DNA of 64,000 bases from Ruegeria sp. SCSIO 43209. GTDB lineage: Bacteria; Pseudomonadota; Alphaproteobacteria; Rhodobacterales; Rhodobacteraceae. Shown here piece by piece: positions 46,844 through 54,260 of the stretch; the first letter of the stretch is position 1; each line of letters begins with the position of its first letter. Both the position numbers and the translations under genes were made by a program. The notes beneath the pieces were generated by a model, which ran no database searches, had not been told where the DNA came from, and saw nothing but the letters and a program-made list of their open reading frames with translations. The stretch spans positions 1,017,001 to 1,081,000 of the forward strand of contig NZ_CP065359.1 in the NCBI RefSeq assembly GCF_019904295.1, given 5' to 3'.

Positions 46844-48523
46844 CTATTCGGCCGGCATAGTCGTTGCGTCAGCTGAGATTGTTGTCGCGATGCCCGCTGC
46901 TTCGCGCCGCCCATCATTCCAGATTGCTTTGATCAGTGCGATGCACATCAACGCCATTACAATAGAGAAGGGCAATGCACCTATCACCATTGCGGTCTGA
47001 ATTGCTCCGGTACCACCTGAGACAAGCAAGCCCCCGACAACAAGTGCCAGAGCTGCGCCCCAGAACATGATGTGAGGCCTTGCCTTGGGACCTTCGTCGC
47101 CAGCTGCGTTGATCGTATTCACGATCAGCACGGCCGAGTCTGCAGACGTGACAAGGAACGTCATCAGCAGGACAACGATCACAGCGGCCATTGCCCACGC
47201 CAATGCTTCTGCAATCGGAGCAAGCATGTGTTCTGTCATCGCGAAGATCTTGTCACCGTTCGCCGCATCCAGGATGACGCCGTTTGCGTCTCCGTTCAGT
47301 TCCAGGTCGATTGCCGTGCCTCCGGCCCAGGCGAACCAGACAAAGCACATTAGTGCGGGAACAATCATCGCGCCCAACACGAACTCACGGATTGTCCGGC
47401 CCCTGGAAATCCGCGCCAGGAACAAACCGACGAAAGGTGCGAACGCGATCCACCACGCCCAATAGAAGACCGGCCACCAGCCTTGCCACTGCGCAAGAAG
47501 GAACGCTTCCGACCCTTCAACACCATCAGATGTGTATACGTTGAAGCTCAGCCATGGCAGCGCGACCACATAGTCCCATATGCCTACAAAAAACGCTTTG
47601 GCGCCAAAGAAGGTCGCTCCGAACAGGATGAAGAACCCCAGAAGGAAGATCGACAGGCCCATATTGATGTTCGATAGCCATTTGATGCCCTTGCCAACAC
47701 CGGACAGGGCCGACAAGGTCGACGCGCCCATGATGACAAGTAGAGCGACGACGATACCCAAGTTTGTCGCAGAACCATCGGGCTGTGCGAGCCCACCGAT
47801 GCCGATGCGTGTGAGACCTGCAACGAACTGTTCAACACCGAAGCCGAGCGTCTGGGCTACCCCAAGAATAGTGGCGACAACGGCGACGATGTCGATCAGA
47901 TGACCGAGGTTGCCCGACAGTGATTTACCAAACAGTGGGGTCAATGAGGAGCGGATCGTCAGCGGCAGTCCGCGACGATAGCTGAAGAAAGCAAGCGCCA
48001 AGCCAGCTATCGCATAGCATGCCCACGCCCCGAAACCCCAATGCAGGTATGACCACACATACGCCGTTCGGACATTGTCTGCATCCAGTGCAGTCGTCAC
48101 CCCCTGAATAACGGATGGATTGTTCTTGAAATGCGCGACAGGTTCGGCGACCGCCCAAGTTAACATTCCGACACCGATGCCCGCGCCAAACATCATCGAG
48201 AACCAGGAAAAGTTAGAGAACTCGGGTTTCTCGCCCTCTACGCCAAGTTTCATACGTCCAGCAGTTGGCCAGATGGCCAGCCCAATACAGACGATGACAA
48301 ACCCGGTAACAACCCAGATATACCAGGCAGCAAACTGCGAAAGAATGGCGGCATTCCAATCGCCAAGAATTCTACCAGCCTGTGTTGGCCAGACTATGCA
48401 CCAAACAACCAGCAGGCTGATGACGATCTTGCTGATCACCGTCACGTTGACGCTGAACCCCCGGTAAAAACCGTTGTCAGCGGTTTTTATCGGAAGTTCC
48501 GATAGCGGTGGTTTCATTGACAT
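46844..48523 (-). CDS. BCCT-family betaine/carnitine/choline transporter
   Basis: A sodium- or proton-coupled transporter of 559 residues with about twelve helices. GGGAGG lies seven bases upstream of the ATG. Family signatures include MMFGAGIGVGMLTWAVAEPV (with the glycine-rich first repeat), VWSYLHWGFGAWACYAIAG and the aromatic WWPVFYWAWWIAFAPFVGLF that forms the quaternary-ammonium box region. It imports N-methylated osmolytes such as glycine betaine, carnitine, choline or related betaines. It lies 27 bp after the reductase gene, so the two are likely one transcript and may share a substrate. Confidence 0.9.
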   Translation of the reverse strand: MSMKPPLSELPIKTADNGFYRGFSVNVTVISKIVISLLVVWCIVWPTQAGRILGDWNAAILSQFAAWYIWVVTGFVIVCIGLAIWPTAGRMKLGVEGEKPEFSNFSWFSMMFGAGIGVGMLTWAVAEPVAHFKNNPSVIQGVTTALDADNVRTAYVWSYLHWGFGAWACYAIAGLALAFFSYRRGLPLTIRSSLTPLFGKSLSGNLGHLIDIVAVVATILGVAQTLGFGVEQFVAGLTRIGIGGLAQPDGSATNLGIVVALLVIMGASTLSALSGVGKGIKWLSNINMGLSIFLLGFFILFGATFFGAKAFFVGIWDYVVALPWLSFNVYTSDGVEGSEAFLLAQWQGWWPVFYWAWWIAFAPFVGLFLARISRGRTIREFVLGAMIVPALMCFVWFAWAGGTAIDLELNGDANGVILDAANGDKIFAMTEHMLAPIAEALAWAMAAVIVVLLMTFLVTSADSAVLIVNTINAAGDEGPKARPHIMFWGAALALVVGGLLVSGGTGAIQTAMVIGALPFSIVMALMCIALIKAIWNDGRREAAGIATTISADATTMPAE

Positions 48524-48550
48524 TTGTATTCCTCCCTTTGAATCTCCACT

Positions 48551-49609
48551 TCACGCGTCGAGCGCGACCGGGCCTTTCGGCCAACTGCAACAGGCCAGCA
48601 CATACCCTTGCTCGGTATCACCGGGTTGCAGGCCGCCCATGTCCTGCATCTCAACATCGCCCTGAGTGAGGCGCACTTTGCAGTTGCCGCAAACGCCCTG
48701 CTGGCAGGCCGAGTCGATCCAGACGCCTGCGTTCAGCGCAGCCTCTAGCAAGGTCTCGCCCTCGGCGGCATGTCCGTGCAGACCGCTGAGTGAGAAATAG
48801 ACCTCACCCCCCGTGCCGCTGCTTTCTTCGATAGTGATCTTTTCGCCAAAGCTTTCTTCGTGGACAGCGGCAAACGGAATGACAGAAGCCACATCACGGG
48901 CTGCTTTCATGAACCCTTCGGGACCGCACATGAAAATGCTGCGCTCGGCGTGATCAGGCACAAGTCGCTGCAGCAAATCTGCCGATATCTGACCGATTTC
49001 ACCCTCAAACCCATCATTCGCTTCATCCACAATGGTATGGATGGTCACGTTGGCGAAGCGTCGGTTCAAAAACTCAAGCTGGTCGTGGAAAATGATGTCC
49101 CTAGGCGAGCGAGCGAAATGCACGAAAACGATGTCTTTCGGCAAGGTCACGTCGGTGACGTATTGCAGCATCGACATGACCGGGGTGACACCCGAGCCAC
49201 CGGACAGGAACAATGGCTTATCGCTGGGGATATCCACCCAGTTGAAGCCACCGGTGATATCTGCAATCTCGATCTCTGTTCCGGGGACCATCTGATCGTT
49301 CAGATAGTTGGACACAACCCCACCGGGCACGCGCTTGACGGTGACCTGAATGTTGTGGGGCCGGGTCGGCGTGGACGAGATCGAATAGGCGCGTACATGC
49401 TGCTTGCCCTCGATCTCGAAACAGAAGGTCACGTATTGGCCTGGTTTGAAGTCGAAGCTGCGGCTTTGCGTGTCTTCAAAGACGAAGGTCTTGCTGTCAT
49501 GCGTTTCATCGATCACCGCTTTGCAGGTCAAAGTGGCAGGCCCACCTGCGTAGCAGGGTTGGTTGTTGGCTGAATTCAGGGAAAACGGACTGTCCGTCGC
49601 AACGAGCAT
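48551..49609 (-). CDS. FAD/[2Fe-2S] oxygenase reductase (GbcB-like)
   Basis: A 352-residue electron-transfer protein. An FAD-binding barrel (RAYSISSTPTRP) and NAD-binding domain (FLSGGSGVTPVMSMLQ, SIFMCGPEGFMKAA) precede a C-terminal plant-type ferredoxin domain with ligands in CQQGVCGNCKVRL and LACCSWP. This is the layout of reductases that feed Rieske demethylases such as glycine betaine or stachydrine monooxygenase. No oxygenase large subunit is nearby, so the partner must be encoded elsewhere unless the Rieske protein at 51,789 is its acceptor. It lies upstream of the BCCT gene. Confidence 0.85.
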   Translation of the reverse strand: MLVATDSPFSLNSANNQPCYAGGPATLTCKAVIDETHDSKTFVFEDTQSRSFDFKPGQYVTFCFEIEGKQHVRAYSISSTPTRPHNIQVTVKRVPGGVVSNYLNDQMVPGTEIEIADITGGFNWVDIPSDKPLFLSGGSGVTPVMSMLQYVTDVTLPKDIVFVHFARSPRDIIFHDQLEFLNRRFANVTIHTIVDEANDGFEGEIGQISADLLQRLVPDHAERSIFMCGPEGFMKAARDVASVIPFAAVHEESFGEKITIEESSGTGGEVYFSLSGLHGHAAEGETLLEAALNAGVWIDSACQQGVCGNCKVRLTQGDVEMQDMGGLQPGDTEQGYVLACCSWPKGPVALDA

Positions 49610-49687
49610 CTTGCGGAAACCTCCAGAATAGGGTTCGCGCGAGGATAATGGTGCGAGGGGACTGAAAAACGGTGCAGAATTGCGGTA

Positions 49688-50563
49688 TCAATCGGTTAAA
49701 GCGATTGATCTGTGTTGGATTAGTTCTTTGAACAGGGTGACAGCTTGCGCCACCAGCGGATCATGGCGTTTTCGAACGTGCACGATGGAATAGATGGGCT
49801 GTGGGATCACCGGTGCGTCAGTAACCTGTTGCAATGTTGGATACTCGGCACACAGACCCGGTGCGGCAAATCCGGGGAAATATGCCGTTCCGCCGCTGGC
49901 TTTTAGGAAATCCAAAGCCAGATCATTGCTGCCCACCAGGGTCGAGCTTTGCGGCTGATCCAAAAACGCCTCGTCATGCTGGCGGTCAAAATATGATGTG
50001 TAGGCTACCTGAATGTAGCGCGTCCATGGAACGTCCTCGATACGGTCACAATCGGTGGACAGCATTACATAGCTTTCGCTGCCCAATTCGCTGACAAACA
50101 TGTCAGGCGCCCGCTGCGGGACAAAAACAATACCGATATCGGTCTCGCCGGTCAGAACATCCCGCTGTATCTGTTGTGAGAAATTCGCCTCGAGATACAG
50201 GTCAAGATACGGGTTTCTTTCCCTGACTGCCTTAGTCCAGTCTATCAGCACGGATCGGGCCAAACTGAACTGAACTGATATACGCAAGCGTTGCCTGTTG
50301 CCGCTGCCACCCGCCTCAACATCGCGTCGTGCCAGACTCCAAGCAGCCAGAAGTGACCGGCAATGGGTCTCAAAGCGGCGCCCGGCGGCCGTGGGTTCAG
50401 CCCCGCCGCGCCCCCGTTCGAACAGACGCGTGTCCAGCTCCTGCTCCAACTGACGGATGCGAGCGCTGACCGTGGATTGGGTCACATTCAGACGTTCGGC
50501 GGTGCGGTTGAAGTTCCGCGTTTCCAGAACATCCATGTAGGTCACTAAAAGCTGGCGATTCAT
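49688..50563 (-). CDS. LysR-family transcriptional regulator
   Basis: A 291-residue regulator. The N-terminal winged helix-turn-helix runs through NFNRTAERLNVTQSTVSARI, followed by LEQELDTRLFERGRGGAEPT. The effector-binding domain starts near residue 95 (LRISVQFSLARSVLIDW). It is divergent from the amidohydrolase gene, the classic LysR arrangement, and lies head-on in the same direction as the reductase and BCCT genes. It probably controls both arms. A small dyad touches its start codon. Confidence 0.9.
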   Translation of the reverse strand: MNRQLLVTYMDVLETRNFNRTAERLNVTQSTVSARIRQLEQELDTRLFERGRGGAEPTAAGRRFETHCRSLLAAWSLARRDVEAGGSGNRQRLRISVQFSLARSVLIDWTKAVRERNPYLDLYLEANFSQQIQRDVLTGETDIGIVFVPQRAPDMFVSELGSESYVMLSTDCDRIEDVPWTRYIQVAYTSYFDRQHDEAFLDQPQSSTLVGSNDLALDFLKASGGTAYFPGFAAPGLCAEYPTLQQVTDAPVIPQPIYSIVHVRKRHDPLVAQAVTLFKELIQHRSIALTD

Positions 50564-50566
50564 TTA

Positions 50567-50581
50567 ATCGGTAATCCCGAT
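50567..50581. promoter_or_regulatory. Small dyad next to the LysR start
   Basis: ATCGG-TAATC-CCGAT is a five-base inverted repeat in the LysR/amidohydrolase divergent region, of the size of LysR recognition sites. It is weak evidence on its own. Confidence 0.3.
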
Positions 50582-50688
50582 CGATAGGTGCGTTTCAATT
50601 GTATTTATTTGCCAAAGTTTCGCAGATATCAAGCATCGTTGAACAAGATGTAAGCCCGCCCTTTTGGCGCTAGCAACAGGAGAAGTTC

Positions 50689-51771
50689 ATGTTCATCGTC
50701 GATTGCGACTGCCACAACTATTGGTGCAGCGCCACGGTTCTGGAACCCTACATGGAAGGTCTTTTCAAGGACATGTTCGTCCGGGGTGAACGCACCGGCC
50801 CACGTGGTGCATTCCCACATGGCCATCGTCCCTGGTTCCATCCCGAAGGCTTTGCACGTCATGATGTGAACCCGGTTGAGGAAGACGACAACTACTTGAT
50901 AATGAAGGAAAAGCACCTCGATAAATACAGTATCGACGTTGCGATCCTGACCGGCGACGAACCGATCGAAGCCTCAACGCTGGCCAACCCTTATTACGCC
51001 AATGCGCTGTGCAAAGCCTATAACGACTACATGATCGACTACTGGCTGCCCAAGGACGAGCGGTTCTGGGGCTCGATCGTGGTGGCACCGCAGGACCCGC
51101 ATCTGGCCGCCGCTGAAATCCGCCGGGTTGGCGGCCACCCCCGTGTCGTTCAAGTTTTGGTGAGCCACGGTGCCGCACGCCCTTATGGCGACCCGTTCTA
51201 TCACCCGATCTATGAGGCTTGCGCCGAAATGGGCTTGCCATTCGCTATGCATCTCGGCGGACAGGGCGGCATCAACTCGACCCCCATCGGGGCCGGGCCT
51301 TCGACCTTCTTCTGGGAAACCCACGCGATACTGCCGCAGACGGCCATGACCCACATGGCCAGCCTGATCGCCCACGGCGTGTTTGAGAAATGGCCGGGCT
51401 TGAAAGTGGTAATAATCGAATGTGGCGTCGCCTGGGTGCCCTCGGTTCTTTGGCGTCTAGATGCGAACTACAAGGCGCTGCGAAAGGAAACGCCGTGGCT
51501 CAAGCGTCTGCCGTCCGAGTACTTCAAGTCGAACATCCGCATGTCGACCCAGCCGTTGGAGCAGCCCGCGAATATCCAGCACCTGTGGGCCACGCTTGAG
51601 GCGATGGATGGAGAGAACACCCTGATGTTCGCGTCGGACTATCCGCATTGGGACTACGACGACGTCAACAAGCTGCATGTCCCGCCCGCATGGCGCGAGA
51701 AGATCTTCGGACTCAATGCGTTGGACGTATATACCCGTCTGCCACGCCCGATGGCGCATGCCGCCGAATAA
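50689..51771 (+). CDS. Amidohydrolase family 2 (ACMSD-like) protein
   Basis: A 360-residue metal-dependent TIM-barrel hydrolase or decarboxylase with AGGAGAA upstream of the ATG. The N-terminal metal site reads DCDCHNYW in place of the usual HxH. Other candidate ligands are the His of FAMHLGGQGG, the TAMTHMASLIAHGVFEKWPG segment and the Asp of FASDYPHWDYD. The family includes amino-carboxymuconate-semialdehyde decarboxylase and hydrolases of ring-cleavage products. It is followed 17 bp later by a Rieske ferredoxin gene, so they probably act together. Confidence 0.8.
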   Translation: MFIVDCDCHNYWCSATVLEPYMEGLFKDMFVRGERTGPRGAFPHGHRPWFHPEGFARHDVNPVEEDDNYLIMKEKHLDKYSIDVAILTGDEPIEASTLANPYYANALCKAYNDYMIDYWLPKDERFWGSIVVAPQDPHLAAAEIRRVGGHPRVVQVLVSHGAARPYGDPFYHPIYEACAEMGLPFAMHLGGQGGINSTPIGAGPSTFFWETHAILPQTAMTHMASLIAHGVFEKWPGLKVVIIECGVAWVPSVLWRLDANYKALRKETPWLKRLPSEYFKSNIRMSTQPLEQPANIQHLWATLEAMDGENTLMFASDYPHWDYDDVNKLHVPPAWREKIFGLNALDVYTRLPRPMAHAAE

Positions 51772-51788
51772 AGAAGGAGACATCGACC

Positions 51789-52142
51789 ATGGCAAACAAG
51801 TATTTCGCCTGCAAAACTGATGAAGTCCCCAGCGACGCGGCAAAGATCGTCACAGTTTCGAACATGCCCATCGGCGTTTTCAAACTCGACGACGGTTATC
51901 ACGCTTTGCTCAACATCTGTCCTCACAAAGGTGCGGCCCTCTGCGAAGGCCCGGTCTGCGGTACGACCCGCCAAACGGACTCAACCGAATTTGTCTATGA
52001 TCGCGCCGGTGAAATCGTCCGTTGCGCCTGGCACGGTTGGGAATTCGACATTCGCAGCGGTGAGTTTCTTGTGGATTCGTCCATTAAAACGAGACGCTTC
52101 GATGTATCAGTAGAGGGCAGTGATCTCTTCGTGCATCTGTAA
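51789..52142 (+). CDS. Rieske [2Fe-2S] ferredoxin
   Basis: A 117-residue single-domain Rieske protein; AAGGAGA precedes the ATG. Cluster ligands are CPH in ICPHKGAAL and CAWH in RCAWHGWEFDI. The gap between the two ligand pairs is 32 residues, about twice the 16-17 of classical Rieske oxygenases; the insertion contains CEGPVCGTTRQTD. This longer form is a distinct ferredoxin subgroup. There is no catalytic domain, so it must pass electrons to or from a partner. A terminator hairpin lies about 70 bp downstream. Confidence 0.85.
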   Translation: MANKYFACKTDEVPSDAAKIVTVSNMPIGVFKLDDGYHALLNICPHKGAALCEGPVCGTTRQTDSTEFVYDRAGEIVRCAWHGWEFDIRSGEFLVDSSIKTRRFDVSVEGSDLFVHL

Positions 52143-52208
52143 GAAGCGGGTTTCACGACGAAGGTCAGAAATATTAGGCAGTTCAATCTTTCCTCCCAGC
52201 TGCCTGCG

Positions 52209-52248
52209 CTGGCATTGTCTAGGCATAGGCAATGCCAGTTTTATTTTT
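52209..52248 (+). terminator. Rho-independent terminator after the Rieske gene
   Basis: CTGGCATTG and CAATGCCAG form a perfect nine-pair stem around a 12-base loop, followed by TTTTATTTTT. It would end the amidohydrolase-Rieske transcript. Confidence 0.75.
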
Positions 52249-52480
52249 GAAACCGGAGATCTATCGCTGTGCTTTTCGTATTGGCTTGGAGGATGGCTAT
52301 ATGCACGTTCTGATTGGCCTACAGGAGGGCGCTCACCCTGGCCAGATATTCAATGAAAACAATTCATGGCTTGGCTAAGCCATTCTTACCAGCGCCCAAA
52401 ACTATTTGTTTGATTGGCTTCATGAGGCATTGGGCATTTGCCACTTTTATGTCCCAGAAAATAGCAGACCGCGTAAATAG
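52232..52480 (+). pseudogene. Possible small gene interrupted by a stop
   Basis: From ATG 52232 the frame gives 48 residues (MPVLFLKPEIYRCAFRIGLE onward) ending at TAA 52376-52378. The same frame stays protein-like for 33 more codons (QNYLFDWLHEALGICHFYV) to TAG at 52480. No family is recognised and the ATG is inside the terminator stem. It may be a decayed gene or chance. Confidence 0.3.
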
Positions 52481-52765
52481 CTGTTCAAGGCCTTCTTGAA
52501 AACCATTGGGCTCATGAGATTTTCAAACTAAGGAAATGCATTTGAGCCCATATTTTACACGCCAATTCAGGTCCATTCGCAATTATCCCGCTTCCTCTGA
52601 TCTACTGCAGTATAGAGTATTCAACTACAGCGGATTTACGTCTCAGTAATTCAGGCCGAGCGACGCAGCCCATCGGTTAAACGTTTTATTAAGAACGCTT
52701 AATAATCAAACCCTTCCATAGGGTTTGCGCAATGGCTGAATACATAGTTTTCCGAGGAGCAATCA
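52481..52765. other. AT-rich intergenic region
   Basis: No gene is seen. ATTAAG-AACG-CTTAAT at 52688-52703 is a six-base inverted repeat that may be a regulatory site for the gene at 52766. Confidence 0.35.
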
Positions 52766-53758
52766 ATGGAGGTCGCTGAAATGAATGTTGTGAACACAAC
52801 TCATTGGCCGTTCGGGTCAGAGGAGAGTTTCATCTTGTCGACCGAACCAGGCCTAGCTTCGCAAGGCGGCGTATCTAGTTCGATTGATCAAGTCGATTTG
52901 CCTTTTTTGAACCTCGATCCCCATGATCTCGAAGGGAAAGAAGATCTGCCGGATATCGAATTGCGCGGGTTTTGGGACGGGGTGATAGACAGCACGGTCA
53001 GCGCGTATCAAGGTGCTGGGTCTCACGAGGTTGAGTTCAATCTTTCGATGGTGAACCACGAGATCGCGACACGCGGAAGCGCCACGCTCATTTCCGAGCT
53101 GTACCATACACAGCAAGTCGCGCTTGAAACCATAAGCATGCATGGAACGGACATACCTGTTTCTTATGAGGCCCGGTCCGCCTTTGGATTTGAGGGCGTT
53201 CACATTGGTCAGGCAGCACAGTTTCAGCATCTGTCTATAGCCAGCGAACAGGGGGAGATGTTCGATGTGCATGGGTTCGATACAAATGGCGATCTGGTTT
53301 TGGCGTCATACGGCTATTACGAGGTCGTCGAGATCGCAGGCAAGCTTCACCAAAACAGAATTTCTGATTTTGCACTTAGTTTCGAGGTGTCGTTCGAGCT
53401 CGAAATGAATGAGACCGGTCTTTATGAAGTATTTGCTGCGGTCTCGTTCGATGGCCAAATTGACTTTAACGACGGAATGTCGCGCTACTTTGAGTTTGAA
53501 GAGGATATGTATTTCCCAGCTCGCGATCTGGGGAGTGTGGAATTTGGCCCTTTGCCAGATGGCTTGTTCCAACAACTGGCGATGTTTCAGGCTCATATGG
53601 GTGACGCCTGGGACGAGTTGGTGAGTTTGAACGATCAGCTTGAGGCGGTGTTTCTGCAGCTTCGTGAAGACGAGCACTATGATGAGTGGGATTTGGCCGG
53701 GCAGGGGATTGAAAATCCGTTCACTTTCGATTTGCCGCCAGTGGATCAGTGGCTATAA
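52766..53758 (+). CDS. Acidic protein of unknown family
   Basis: A 330-residue protein that matches no family I recognise. It is strongly acidic, with many Glu and Asp and few Lys or Arg, and has no signal peptide or membrane helix. The middle (about 70-260) looks beta-rich, with alternating patterns such as FALSFEVSFELEMNETGLYE. The C terminus has acidic helices (MGDAWDELVSLNDQLEAVFL). Base composition is more AT-rich than the neighbours. GAGGAG precedes the ATG at 52766, but GGAGG also sits eight bases before an in-frame ATG at 52781, so the true start is ambiguous. Confidence 0.6.
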   Translation: MEVAEMNVVNTTHWPFGSEESFILSTEPGLASQGGVSSSIDQVDLPFLNLDPHDLEGKEDLPDIELRGFWDGVIDSTVSAYQGAGSHEVEFNLSMVNHEIATRGSATLISELYHTQQVALETISMHGTDIPVSYEARSAFGFEGVHIGQAAQFQHLSIASEQGEMFDVHGFDTNGDLVLASYGYYEVVEIAGKLHQNRISDFALSFEVSFELEMNETGLYEVFAAVSFDGQIDFNDGMSRYFEFEEDMYFPARDLGSVEFGPLPDGLFQQLAMFQAHMGDAWDELVSLNDQLEAVFLQLREDEHYDEWDLAGQGIENPFTFDLPPVDQWL

Positions 53759-53870
53759 CGATTTGGACATTCGGCCCTTTCTGCTGTTCAATCGGACAGG
53801 GCTAAGCCAACTCTGTCCGATCATGTGCGCTGGCCGCATCTGATTTTCGGCCGTCACAAGTCATAGGCAA

Positions 53871-54260
53871 ATGGAAGATATTGAAAACACCAGCCCACCG
53901 TCACTCGATCAGATCCTCTCGCTGGAAAAACAGGTATGGACTGCGCTGGTTGAAGGCAATGCACAGGCGGACCGGGCACTGTTGAGCCCCGATTTTCTGG
54001 GCGTGTATCCAACGGGTTTTGCCAATCGCGACGATCATGTTGGCCAGTTCGCCGATGCGCCTACGATGGCGCAATATGAACTCAGCGATACCAGGTTGCG
54101 CGTCTTATCGGCGGATGTGGTTTTGCTCTCATACAGGGCAGATTATCTGCGTCCCGAAGCACAGGAATGGGAGGCGATGCTGATCTCATCCCTGTGGGAG
54201 CGGCGTCACGACGTCTGGATCAACAGTTTCAGCCAGGACACACCACTGGAACGGTCATGA
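53871..54260 (+). CDS. DUF4440 / SnoaL-like (NTF2-fold) protein
   Basis: A 129-residue single-domain protein resembling the DUF4440 group of the NTF2-like fold: SLEKQVWTALVEGNAQADRA followed by LLSPDFLGVYP, and C-terminal strands with SSLWERRHDVWINSFSQDTP. Members are small-molecule binding proteins or enzymes of mostly unknown role. Its TGA overlaps the glnE start as ATGA, so it is coupled to glnE translation. Confidence 0.65.
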   Translation: MEDIENTSPPSLDQILSLEKQVWTALVEGNAQADRALLSPDFLGVYPTGFANRDDHVGQFADAPTMAQYELSDTRLRVLSADVVLLSYRADYLRPEAQEWEAMLISSLWERRHDVWINSFSQDTPLERS

